A stretch of 64,000 nucleotides of DNA from Candidatus Poseidoniaceae archaeon (GCA_949372645.1 CASIAP010000011.1:62001-126000), one strand, 5' to 3'; counted from the first letter of the stretch, positions 16,551 to 24,094 are shown. Notes: generated from the letters alone by a model not told the origin. A program made the numbers and translations.

Positions 16551-17417
16551 CTACTGTTGATTTTGTTCATTGAGAACAGAGTCTGCAATGACTCGAATGT
16601 CTGTGTCCCACTGAGTAAATTCCGGCATATCCAAAGGTTCGAAACCATGGACTGCATGAAGCCAAATGAGGGTTCCTGTGTCGATTGTCAATTGCCCTGC
16701 ATGACCTTTAGCGTCTGTGAAAATTGAAGTTGGCTTAGGTCCGCTTAATTTCTCAATGTCACCTTCCAATTCACCTGCTTCAAACATCTCGCGTAATTCA
16801 TAGGCAATTGCTCCATGATGGAAAGTGAAGATATCAGCATCAGGATAGTCGGAACTCAAGTTTGTTCCAAGGCTAGCCCATGATCTATATGCTTCATCTG
16901 AGCCATCTCTAAATTCGCTTGCGTTATCATAATCTTCTGGATAATCTTTCCAGGGCAGGGCTAAACCGATTCTAGTGTTCGCATTCCGGTCTAGTGCATA
17001 TTCAGTGAAATTCCAAATTGCTTCATCCGACTGAGCGCCTGATTCAATAAATTCTATACTACAACAAATCATGATTAGAACATCAATTTCTCCTGTATCA
17101 AGGAACTCTTTGATACGCTCGCTGTCCGCTTCATCAGCCCACAGAGCATCTGGAGCCCCGTTCGGCCCTCCACTAAATTGAGCGTAAGCGGCGTGGTTAG
17201 ACATTCCGGATGTATGTGCATAATCTTCAAGCAATTTTGCAAATTGTCTACCGAAACTATGGCCAATATAGAGAACATTGTAATCTTCCGAGTCCACATC
17301 CTCTGGTGGACGATCAATCATGTCAAGTTCTCCATCACCTTTCCCATTACGCAAACAACCCGATAAAGAGACTGTAAACATCAAAACAACAAGAAAAAGT
17401 GCAACCTTTTTGTTCAT
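16551..17417 (-). CDS. Secreted lipoprotein, SGNH-hydrolase/DUF4886-like
   Basis: A 288-residue protein from the ATG at 17417. The leader ends in the lipobox S-L-S-G-C with the modified Cys at residue 21. The mature part opens with YNVLYIGHSFGRQF, which resembles the GxS block of SGNH/DUF4886 proteins (usually I-G-N-S-F). The Ser of GHSF would be the nucleophile. Later blocks include MICCSIEFIESG and a C-terminal DAKGHAGQLT that could supply the catalytic His. The substrate is unknown; esterase activity on sugars or lipids is typical of the fold. Its 5' flank holds hairpins and a broken zinc-ribbon start, and its 3' end abuts repeat copy D. Confidence 0.7.
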   Translation of the reverse strand: MNKKVALFLVVLMFTVSLSGCLRNGKGDGELDMIDRPPEDVDSEDYNVLYIGHSFGRQFAKLLEDYAHTSGMSNHAAYAQFSGGPNGAPDALWADEADSERIKEFLDTGEIDVLIMICCSIEFIESGAQSDEAIWNFTEYALDRNANTRIGLALPWKDYPEDYDNASEFRDGSDEAYRSWASLGTNLSSDYPDADIFTFHHGAIAYELREMFEAGELEGDIEKLSGPKPTSIFTDAKGHAGQLTIDTGTLIWLHAVHGFEPLDMPEFTQWDTDIRVIADSVLNEQNQQ

Positions 17418-17477
17418 GATTCTTCTAAGTAATCGTTCGTATATGGAACTTCTGTGACAGTGGTGTAACCCTTCAGA

Positions 17478-17509
17478 TACCCTCTGTACAGGCATATCAT
17501 GAGAGGGTA
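17478..17509. repeat. Perfect 8-bp inverted repeat TACCCTCT/AGAGGGTA
   Basis: TACCCTCT at 17478-17485 pairs with AGAGGGTA at 17502-17509. It lies between the divergent lipoprotein and zinc-ribbon genes. It is followed at 17525-17540 by CTCACGCGTGGGTAT, which resembles the tail of repeat copy E. It could be an operator or a leftover of the repeat family. Confidence 0.5.
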
Positions 17510-17550
17510 CGGAAGCGACATACATCTCACGCGTGGGTATTTGAAGGGTA

Positions 17551-17610
17551 TTGCCGGCTCAATAGTTATACCATTAGGGCATACAGAACTCGGTATGGTT
17601 GAAGTGGATA
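17551..17610 (+). pseudogene. Remnant of a zinc-ribbon gene: promoter plus first codons
   Basis: GCCGGCTCAATAGTTATACC is a near copy of the conserved promoter. Its TTATA starts at 17566, about 30 nt before ATGGTTGAAGTGGA at 17596, which reads M-V-E-V-D, like the M-V-E-V-E start of the intact zinc-ribbon gene at 17651. The match then stops and the next promoter begins. The frame ends after 12 codons. This looks like a zinc-ribbon gene deleted down to its promoter and first five codons, in tandem with an intact one. Confidence 0.5.
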
Positions 17611-17630
17611 CCGGGTCAAGATTTATACTC
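17611..17630 (+). promoter_or_regulatory. Archaeal promoter, conserved BRE/TATA motif
   Basis: ACCGGGTCAAGATTTATACT is present. TTATA begins at 17624, 27 nt before the ATG at 17651, predicting a leaderless mRNA. It has the same motif and spacing as at 3361 and 20208. Confidence 0.75.
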
Positions 17631-17650
17631 TAATTGCTGTATTTTTGAAT

Positions 17651-18352
17651 ATGGTAGAGGTGGAATGTCCATTTTGCACTGAAACCATTGACCTTGGTAG
17701 TGATTCGACTGGGGCATATGAATGCCCTTATTGTAATCAAGAATTTGAATACGAGTCTAGTAATTTCTGGGAAGAGCAACTCGATAAGAAGTCTGGTCGG
17801 GAAATCGGAAAATCACCGGGAGAACGAGACGATAACAAGCAAGCAACTCTTCAGATTAAGGAAAGTCCCTCCATATTGGGTCTTGTATTTATGTGGGGTT
17901 TCACCATTTTATGGTGTACTGGTTCTCTTTTCGTAACGGTGATCATTGGTTCCCTGGTAATGTCTGACTTAGATACGAATGATTGGACGCCGGTAGATGG
18001 AGTTGTGACAAATAGTTCGGTCTCATCTCGTCAGTCAGAAGGTTCAATGGTATATTGTCTAAATGTTGAGTATGAATACACAATTGATGGAACGACTTAC
18101 CAGGGAGATAAGGTCAGTTACAGTTCTGATGCCTCCTGTGATTCATTGTCAAAAAATTCCGATGAAGATTATCCAGAAGGTAAAGAAATCACAGTATATG
18201 TCAATCCAAGCAACCATCGTGAGGCCGTACTCGAGACTGGATTATCGGGTGTAGATTTTTTCACTTTCTGTATCTGTTTATTCCCATTAGTTGGATTAGT
18301 TCTGCTCTATTACTCTGTAAGTCAAACTTTTAGTAAATCTAACAATCAGTGA
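17651..18352 (+). CDS. Zinc-ribbon membrane protein with DUF3592-like domain
   Basis: A 233-residue protein. The start at 17651 is set by the promoter spacing and by the family N-terminus MVEVECPFC; a TTG two codons earlier is not needed. A zinc ribbon of two C-P-x-C knuckles (residues 6-9 and about 25-28) is followed by a charged linker and a hydrophobic helix. An extracytoplasmic DUF3592-like beta domain then runs from WTPVDGVVTNSSV through VEYEYTIDGTTY to VYVNPSNHREAVL, and a second helix closes the chain. DUF3592 domains are of unknown function and often sit in membrane proteins. It is a paralogue of the N-terminus at 6119 and 20248 with a different C-terminal half. Confidence 0.75.
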   Translation: MVEVECPFCTETIDLGSDSTGAYECPYCNQEFEYESSNFWEEQLDKKSGREIGKSPGERDDNKQATLQIKESPSILGLVFMWGFTILWCTGSLFVTVIIGSLVMSDLDTNDWTPVDGVVTNSSVSSRQSEGSMVYCLNVEYEYTIDGTTYQGDKVSYSSDASCDSLSKNSDEDYPEGKEITVYVNPSNHREAVLETGLSGVDFFTFCICLFPLVGLVLLYYSVSQTFSKSNNQ

Positions 18353-18364
18353 GAAATCATCTTA

Positions 18365-18556
18365 TCAACTCCTTGCGACTTGTTGCGTAGCCGGATGAAA
18401 TGTCTCTTTTTTTACCTCGAGAAGAATACCGACGGTAGCCTCGGCCTGACCCACTGCAAGCCCATAATACCGGGTTTCAAAATACAGTGCACCTTCGGAT
18501 GAACCCATCGTATCTATCCGAAAGCCATTAGTTAATGCAACGAACTGGTTATTCAA
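18365..18556 (-). pseudogene. Possible gene remnant in the 366-bp spacer
   Basis: A 63-codon frame (GFRIDTMGSSEGALYF ... ETFHPATQQVA) has protein-like composition. It has only a TTG start, an in-frame TGA just upstream and no promoter. It may be the 3' end of a decayed gene; I do not recognise the family. The rest of 18353-18718 has an ACTCACTTGTGAGT palindrome near 18570 and the promoter region of the next gene. Confidence 0.25.
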
Positions 18557-18718
18557 CAGACCCTTGGAAACTCACTTGTGAGTTGAATGGGCTTTGAGCA
18601 TGAACGCTTGCAGTCAAGCATTACGATGGTATATCGATTGTAATCTAACCAAACACATCATATAGTAAAGTCATCAAAATGAAACTATTGGTGTTTGTTT
18701 GAAGGGAGGATTACAACT

Positions 18719-20104
18719 ATGAGGGATGCTGAAAAGGAACCCAGTTCCGAACCACTTGAGAAATATCGGCCATGGACAAGAAACCAACTTGGAGAATTGG
18801 TGAATAAACACCCAGAATTCTCAGAGGTATTGGAAGATGTACAAATGGCGTCGCGGGTATTTCCATTTCGTCTTTCAACCCATGTGATTGACAATCTGAT
18901 CAAATGGGATAATCTCAGGGAGGACCCCTTCTTTCACTTGCTCATTCCGACCTTAGATATGCTTGAAGAGGGCCATCGTGAAGCTTTACAAGAGGTGTGT
19001 CTCAGCGGCGATGAGGCAAGAATCACCTCTGTAGTCAATACCATTCGGGCTGATTTGAATCCTCATCCAGCGGATCAGATGACCTTGAACACACCAGATG
19101 AGGGGGACAACCTCAATGGTGTTCAGCACAAGTATCCAGAGATTGTTCTGTTGTTTCCATCTGCCGGTCAGACCTGTCATTCCTATTGCACCTACTGTTT
19201 CCGCTGGGCGCAATTCATCGGTGATTCAGATTTGAAATTCGCACAGAAGGAGGCGGGGTATTTCTTCTCTTATCTACAGGAACATGAAGAGGTAACAGAT
19301 GTACTTGTCACGGGTGGAGACCCGATGGTGATGCGAACGAAGATGCTTCAAAAATACTTGGAGCCGTTCTGTGATGCGGAATTTTTGCCCCATATCAATA
19401 CCATCAGGTTTGGAAGCAAAGCCTTGACATTCTGGCCGAAACGCTTCACTGAAGGTGAAGATTCGGATAATTTACTGGCCTTGTTCCGCCGCCTAATCGC
19501 TGGCGGAAGGCATGTTGCATTCATGGCACATATCGGGCATCCTAGAGAATTGGAACCCCCCTTATTCAAGAAGGCAGTGGAACGGATACAAAGTACCGGC
19601 GCTGTGATTCGCTCTCAGGCCCCCCTCATCGCTGGATTCAATGATTCGGCTGACCTTTGGCTACAAAAGTGGAAACGAGAAGTCAACTTAGGAATCATTC
19701 CTTATTACATGTTCATCGCAAGAGATACTGGTGCACAAAATTACTTCAAAGTATCACTTTCAGATTCATTTAAAATTTATCAAGAAGCGGTGTCCAAGAT
19801 CACCGGCCTCGCAAGAACTGTTCGTGGACCCTCGATGTCCTGTAGCCCTGGTAAAGTTGCTATCGATGGAATCTCAGAGATTGATGGAGTCAAAGCCTTC
19901 GTGTTGAGGTTTATTCAATGCAGGAATCCAGAGTTAGTAGGGCGTCCATTCTTCGCCAAGTTCGATAAACATGCAGCATGGTTTGATGAACTTGAGCCAA
20001 TTGATGGGCAAGTATTACCTTGGGATTCAAACGGGCGATTGAAGTTGCCATCACCTCTCTTGCGCGATGAGTCGCTTCCATTAATCCACCATCAAACCCT
20101 CTAG
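18719..20104 (+). CDS. Radical SAM protein, lysine 2,3-aminomutase family
   Basis: A 461-residue protein. The ATG at 18719 follows a strong GGGAGG site; a TTG at 18695 lies upstream of it. The family is shown by N-terminal helices (LGELVNKHPEF), then Y-P-E-I-V-L-L and the radical SAM motif TCHSYCTYCF (C-x3-C-x2-C). VTGGDPMVM follows as the SAM-binding GGDP motif, and later IPYYMF. In lysine 2,3-aminomutase the PLP lysine lies in a PGGGGK loop; here the matching place reads SCSPGKVAIDG, so a Lys is present but the glycine loop is shortened. The reaction may be amino-group migration on lysine or another amino acid, for example to make a beta-amino-acid osmolyte, but the substrate is open. No acetyltransferase partner (AblB) is visible. 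Confidence 0.82.
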   Translation: MRDAEKEPSSEPLEKYRPWTRNQLGELVNKHPEFSEVLEDVQMASRVFPFRLSTHVIDNLIKWDNLREDPFFHLLIPTLDMLEEGHREALQEVCLSGDEARITSVVNTIRADLNPHPADQMTLNTPDEGDNLNGVQHKYPEIVLLFPSAGQTCHSYCTYCFRWAQFIGDSDLKFAQKEAGYFFSYLQEHEEVTDVLVTGGDPMVMRTKMLQKYLEPFCDAEFLPHINTIRFGSKALTFWPKRFTEGEDSDNLLALFRRLIAGGRHVAFMAHIGHPRELEPPLFKKAVERIQSTGAVIRSQAPLIAGFNDSADLWLQKWKREVNLGIIPYYMFIARDTGAQNYFKVSLSDSFKIYQEAVSKITGLARTVRGPSMSCSPGKVAIDGISEIDGVKAFVLRFIQCRNPELVGRPFFAKFDKHAAWFDELEPIDGQVLPWDSNGRLKLPSPLLRDESLPLIHHQTL

Positions 20105-20124
20105 TTTTCTTTGTCTTTGATTCG

Positions 20125-20196
20125 ATGGGTGTTCAGTCCCTCAGTAAACTGCCTACCCACGCTACTGGCGTCTCATGCAAGGGTGTCGCGTGGGTA
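20125..20196 (+). repeat. Copy E (3' part) of the dispersed repeat with 9-bp hairpin
   Basis: ATGGGTGTTCAGTCCCTCAG followed by TAAACTGCCTA matches the distal half of copies D and F. TACCCACGC (20154-20162) pairs perfectly with GCGTGGGTA (20188-20196). It starts 20 nt after the stop of the aminomutase-like gene, in sense orientation, and directly precedes the promoter at 20208. Confidence 0.7.
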
Positions 20197-20207
20197 TTGA
20201 GTGAGTG

Positions 20208-20227
20208 CCGGGTCAAGAGTTATATTC
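20208..20227 (+). promoter_or_regulatory. Archaeal promoter, conserved BRE/TATA motif
   Basis: CCGGGTCAAGAGTTATATTC is present. TTATA starts at 20220, 28 nt before the ATG at 20248. It decides the start of the following gene. Confidence 0.75.
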
Positions 20228-20247
20228 GCGGATTTTCGAGTTCCATC

Positions 20248-21060
20248 ATGGCAATAGTGGAGTGTCCTTCTTGTAACCAAGATTTCGACTTAAGTGATAT
20301 CGAACTAAGTGTACGTAAAAGAGAAACTTATGAATGCCCATATTGCCATAAAGAATTTAGTAATTGGAAATTACTTAGTTTATCTGGAGCTGTTCGACGT
20401 AAAGAGCAAGAGATAGAGCGCCAACGGTTCCAGGCTTCACGCACTGTCCAAAAGTCAAAGGCTTTTCTCAAGTCCCTTGAAAATCGGGATGTTGAGAAAA
20501 AGTTCGAATTTCCTCTACTCGTTGGGAATTTTAAGGCTCGGAGGAGACGACTTGATGCTCTTGGAACATTTGGAATAATAATTATTGTAATTTTTTTCTT
20601 TCTTAGTCGAGGTGTTGAAATATACATTGTACTCCTTCTCTTAGTTGTAATCCCTCTCTTAGTTATCCCAATTAAGGTACTCTATAACGAATTAAAGCGG
20701 TTAAAGTATAGTAAGGAATTCGCAGAAAACACACTCAACCCAGAATATCTCAGAGGGACCGGTTTGGAGATACGCTCAAATTTAAGTGCGGTATTGATTA
20801 CTAAACGGAGAATTCCCCGATATGTATTTGAAAAGAAAGATATCACAAAAATTGTTTTCCATGAAGAAACTTGGATGCATCGGATTGGAAAGGCCGCTAT
20901 TTACGAATTATATGTTCACTTACATGGAGTTCATGCTTTGACTATCTATGGTTTCAATAAAGGGGACTCAGAAGAAATTGTGAGTAAATTAATATCTCTT
21001 TATGATATTGAGTTTCAATATAATGAAGTTCATCATCTTCCTGAACAAAGTGGCAATTGA
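20248..21060 (+). CDS. Zinc-ribbon membrane protein with coiled coil, paralogue
   Basis: A 270-residue protein. The start at 20248 is chosen because the conserved promoter puts its TATA box 28 nt upstream; an in-frame ATG at 20125 lies within repeat copy E. The N-terminus MAIVECPSC plus YECPYCHKEF forms the zinc ribbon. A basic coiled-coil-like stretch (KEQEIERQRFQ) follows, then two hydrophobic helices (about residues 107-145) forming a hairpin. A C-terminal beta-rich domain with LITKRRIPRYVFEKKDITKIVFHE resembles bacterial PH-like domains. The role is unknown; perhaps it senses or organises something at the membrane. Repeat copy F follows 27 nt after the stop. Confidence 0.65.
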   Translation: MAIVECPSCNQDFDLSDIELSVRKRETYECPYCHKEFSNWKLLSLSGAVRRKEQEIERQRFQASRTVQKSKAFLKSLENRDVEKKFEFPLLVGNFKARRRRLDALGTFGIIIIVIFFFLSRGVEIYIVLLLLVVIPLLVIPIKVLYNELKRLKYSKEFAENTLNPEYLRGTGLEIRSNLSAVLITKRRIPRYVFEKKDITKIVFHEETWMHRIGKAAIYELYVHLHGVHALTIYGFNKGDSEEIVSKLISLYDIEFQYNEVHHLPEQSGN

Positions 21061-21087
21061 GTTTAAGTGATGCCTAATATGGATAGC

Positions 21088-21214
21088 CGACAAATCATTC
21101 CCATGAAATCACGAGGGTTTGCCAACCCCCCCCTCAAGACATTATGGAGGAATACAATGGGTGTTCAGTCGGCCAGTACACTGCCTAGCGTATGAAAAGA
21201 CCCACGCAAAGCCC
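21088..21214 (+). repeat. Copy F (full length) of the dispersed 3'-flank repeat
   Basis: It aligns with copy D over its whole length: CGACAAATCATTCCCATGAA, a GGGTT/AACCC hairpin, CTCAAGACATTATGGAGG, CAATGGGTGTTCAG, CCAGTACACTGCC and GACCCACGCAAAGCCC. It lies 27 nt after the zinc-ribbon gene stop, in sense orientation. The coding frames seen in copies C and D are not preserved here. Confidence 0.85.
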
Positions 21215-21256
21215 ACCAAACTGCAATATTCAGTTGGAAGGGGTTTGCGACATTCT

Positions 21257-21730
21257 TCAAGGATCTTGATTCGGACGTAATGAATCTCTTACTCTGTCAA
21301 TTACTAATTCTTGAGTTTTATCAAGAATTGCATCCTTTGCCAAGATCATCGCCAATTGTTGAACATTAGCAGAATTATTTGCCGCCATCACAATTTTTCC
21401 AGTGAATAAAGAAACTTTGAATCCTAATTTGGCCATACGATCACTGTATTTCCATTTACTCTCATCTGGTTGGCGAGGGTATGCTTTTCTTGCTGCAAAG
21501 AGAAAGGTTTTGCCTCCCGTTTTCATCGTAATGTAACCGCCCTTTGTAGCAATTTTTCCGGTTTTGTATGTCACTTTAGTAGTAACTTTACCTGCACCGT
21601 ATGTACCCTTTGCAGCAACCTTTGCAGTTTTCCCAGCAACCTTTGCAGTCCCCTTTACTGTCGCACCTCCAATACGGGCTAAACCTCTTGAAACAGATCG
21701 GAATAATCCTCTTTTTTCCTCATCTCCCAC
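21257..21730 (-). CDS. Basic Lys/Gly/Thr-rich repeat protein, hypothetical
   Basis: A 157-residue protein. Residues about 20-75 are a low-complexity array of short KVAGKT/KVTTKV/KTGKIATKG units with Lys, Gly, Thr and Ala. A more ordered part with ARKAYPRQPDESKWKYSDRM and helices to the C-terminus follows. It has no signal peptide. The basic array may bind nucleic acid, polyphosphate or membrane. A smaller Lys/Ala-rich protein occurs at 46546-46749. Family not recognised. Confidence 0.65.
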   Translation of the reverse strand: MGDEEKRGLFRSVSRGLARIGGATVKGTAKVAGKTAKVAAKGTYGAGKVTTKVTYKTGKIATKGGYITMKTGGKTFLFAARKAYPRQPDESKWKYSDRMAKLGFKVSLFTGKIVMAANNSANVQQLAMILAKDAILDKTQELVIDRVRDSLRPNQDP

Positions 21731-21890
21731 ATTTCTTGGTGTGCCTCTAACCGCTTAGAGTTGCCCCCTTATGGCAAGAACAATACAACAAAGGATTCAC
21801 TTGCATTTCCAAAGCATTGGTAGAACTAAGGATGATGAAAAATGAAATCTAAGAGTAGAATTCAAGCCAACTAAGACTTAGAAAAACTCA

Positions 21891-22841
21891 TTATTCCCAT
21901 TCAATAGTGCCAGGAGGTTTGTGTGTGATGTCGTAGACAACACGGTTTGCTGCACCTTTGACGGTATTGGTAATGCGAGTGCTGATCTTCTGAAGAATAG
22001 CATGAGGGATTTCGGAGTAACGGGCTGACATTCCATCAATGGACTGTACTGCACGAACGACAATTGTCTCACCGTAAGCACGCACGTCACCATGAACGCC
22101 GACACTACGAACAGGAAGTAAAGCAGCAAAGTATTGCCATGGAATCTCCATCTTGCCTTCTGCGGCAGCCAATTCAAATTCTTCTTCGACAATTGCACAG
22201 GCTTCTCTGACAACGGCAACACGTTCTGGAGTGAGGTCACCAAGAGTACGAACTGCAAGTCCAGGCCCTGGGAAGGGTTGACGTTCAGCAACATTGATTT
22301 TGAGCGTTCGAGCGAGTTCACGAACTTCATCCTTGTAGAGGTCACGCAACGGTTCAACGACGACAAGCGTCATGTCTTCAGGGAGTCCACCGACATTGTG
22401 ATGAGACTTGATGGTATCACGAACACCGCCGCCAGATTCAATCCAGTCCGGTGCAATGGTTCCTTGAACCAAGTATTTAGCACCGCACTTTTTTTGTTCA
22501 TCTTCAAAAATACGAATGAATAATTCACCGATAACCTTACGCTTTTGCTCAGGTTCAGTAACGCCTTTGAGTGCTTCAAAATAACGGTCTGCAGCTTTGA
22601 CTGTCACTAAGTTCTTGATACCTTGAGCTGCCAAGAGTGCTTCGATCTCTTCAGTTTCACCCTTGCGCATAAAACCCGTATCGACATAGACACAGTGGAG
22701 CTTGTCGCCGACTGCTTGGTTGGCAATTACGGCTGCTACTGTCGAATCAACACCGCCTGAACAAGCGATAATAGCAATGTCATCAATAGTTGATTTGAGT
22801 GTCTCGATTGATTCTTGAATGAATTCATCCGAATCAAACAT
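21891..22841 (-). CDS. guaAb: GMP synthase subunit B (ATP pyrophosphatase)
   Basis: A 316-residue protein that aminates XMP to GMP with ATP, using ammonia from a separate glutaminase subunit. This two-subunit form is the archaeal arrangement; the glutaminase subunit is not in this window. The PP-loop SGGVDS lies at residues 28-33, followed by YVDTGFMRKGE. The C-terminal dimerisation part has PFPGPGLAVR and ends KPPGTIEWE as usual. The ATG at 22841 lies one base after the purE stop, so the two are co-transcribed. Longer in-frame starts overlap purE and are not needed. Confidence 0.95.
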   Translation of the reverse strand: MFDSDEFIQESIETLKSTIDDIAIIACSGGVDSTVAAVIANQAVGDKLHCVYVDTGFMRKGETEEIEALLAAQGIKNLVTVKAADRYFEALKGVTEPEQKRKVIGELFIRIFEDEQKKCGAKYLVQGTIAPDWIESGGGVRDTIKSHHNVGGLPEDMTLVVVEPLRDLYKDEVRELARTLKINVAERQPFPGPGLAVRTLGDLTPERVAVVREACAIVEEEFELAAAEGKMEIPWQYFAALLPVRSVGVHGDVRAYGETIVVRAVQSIDGMSARYSEIPHAILQKISTRITNTVKGAANRVVYDITHKPPGTIEWE

Positions 22842-22842
22842 A

Positions 22843-23322
22843 TCACAGACCACCATTGACTTCACGGTCTTGGGCCTTTACTCGTTCAATTTGGTCGAGT
22901 TTGTTTTGATGCAATGCAGCCTCATAGAGAGGATTTTTGAGGGCGAGGATTTGTGTAGCGAGGTAACCAGCATTATCCCCACGATCGACACCGACCGTCG
23001 CAGCAGGAACGCCTGGAGGAAGTTGGACAATCGAAAGAAGTGAATCGAAGGGGACTTTACCACCGCAAGGAACACCGATTACCGGCTTGGTTGTGAGTGC
23101 TGCCACTGCACCTGGTAGAGCAGCCGCTAAACCAGCCATAGCGACAAAGATCTGGCAACCATCGGCTTCGGCTTGTTGAACAATATCCTCAACGAATTTC
23201 GGGGAACGGTGAGCGCTAGCAACTCGTAATTGATAACTGACGTTAAAGTGGTCAAGAATTTTAGTACACTTTTCAGCGACAGGCATATCGGAAGAAGAAC
23301 CCAGTAGAATGGTGACATCCAT
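22843..23322 (-). CDS. purE: N5-carboxyaminoimidazole ribonucleotide mutase
   Basis: A 159-residue class PurE protein that moves the carboxyl group of N5-CAIR to CAIR in purine synthesis. The N-terminal GSSSDMP binds the phosphate, and SAHRSP at residues 36-41 carries the catalytic His. MAGLAAALPG and PVIGVPC follow as in the family. The ATG at 23322 gives the usual MDVTILLGS start; a longer frame adds ten unlikely residues. It lies directly upstream of guaAb, making a purine operon. purK is not seen here. Confidence 0.95.
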   Translation of the reverse strand: MDVTILLGSSSDMPVAEKCTKILDHFNVSYQLRVASAHRSPKFVEDIVQQAEADGCQIFVAMAGLAAALPGAVAALTTKPVIGVPCGGKVPFDSLLSIVQLPPGVPAATVGVDRGDNAGYLATQILALKNPLYEAALHQNKLDQIERVKAQDREVNGGL

Positions 23323-23390
23323 GTGACTATGCCGGCGCGGGTGGTTCATCAAGATGTCTCTTCACAATAGAGGAAATTCCGATGAGAATC

Positions 23391-24065
23391 TCACTCTTCT
23401 TGGGATGAATCTTCAAGCTTAAATTCCGGCCAATCGATTCCAAAGTTGAGGTTTTTGAACTCCTCCCGTGATTGGCATCCTAATAAATCAAATCTTAAAA
23501 AAACGGAATCATCTTCGACAGCCCCGTAAAGTTGGACGAATTGATTCCCACTGAATCGTTTGATTGCCATACAGGTTTGTGAGAAACGAGTCGTTTTGAT
23601 ATCCCAATCACTCAACGCATCAACAGGCAACTTCTCCTTCACGTCCCAATCCATTTCAAACACATAACCAGCGTCTTTGAAGAGGAAATCGAGTGCCTTA
23701 ACAAGAAGATAAACCGATGCAGAAGAATACAGTAATCCAAAGAGTACTGAAACAGTTCCTTGAGTCACTAATGCCCACACCATGACGCCGAAACAAATCG
23801 AAACGAGGGCTACACCGATCTTCGAAGCATTCAGTGTTCCGACACGGCTGGAAACTCCGGCAAGTCCTCCAATAAGCATCAGAAACATGCTGGCTGCACC
23901 TAGCCAGGGAATGAACTCACCTGAGACACCAGTGTACCACATAATCCAGCAAAAAGCCAGGGGGAGAAAACCCCAAGCCATTGGAAAAAGAGCCTTCGAT
24001 GCTCTGTTTTCAATCTGAACGGGACGCCAACCAAACTTGCGCATCTTCCGGACATCCATGGACAT
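23391..24065 (-). CDS. Four-helix membrane protein, hypothetical
   Basis: A 224-residue protein with about four hydrophobic helices between residues 28 and 130, then a soluble C-terminal domain of about 90 residues. That domain has strands such as VQLYGAVEDDSVFLRF and an acidic tail. A GTATATAG element about 22 nt upstream supports a leaderless start at 24065 or 24059. It lies between gcvPB and purE on the same strand. The C-terminal domain could be PH-like, but I see no firm family match. Confidence 0.65.
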   Translation of the reverse strand: MSMDVRKMRKFGWRPVQIENRASKALFPMAWGFLPLAFCWIMWYTGVSGEFIPWLGAASMFLMLIGGLAGVSSRVGTLNASKIGVALVSICFGVMVWALVTQGTVSVLFGLLYSSASVYLLVKALDFLFKDAGYVFEMDWDVKEKLPVDALSDWDIKTTRFSQTCMAIKRFSGNQFVQLYGAVEDDSVFLRFDLLGCQSREEFKNLNFGIDWPEFKLEDSSQEE

Positions 24066-24094
24066 GCCACAGATTGGCGCTATATACGCATTTC

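Noticed and set aside
6069-21214. Integron with attC sites
   Set aside because: The same-orientation 3' repeats and hairpins look cassette-like, but the attC core sites are not evident and no tyrosine integrase is in the window. Kept only as an open hypothesis under findings.
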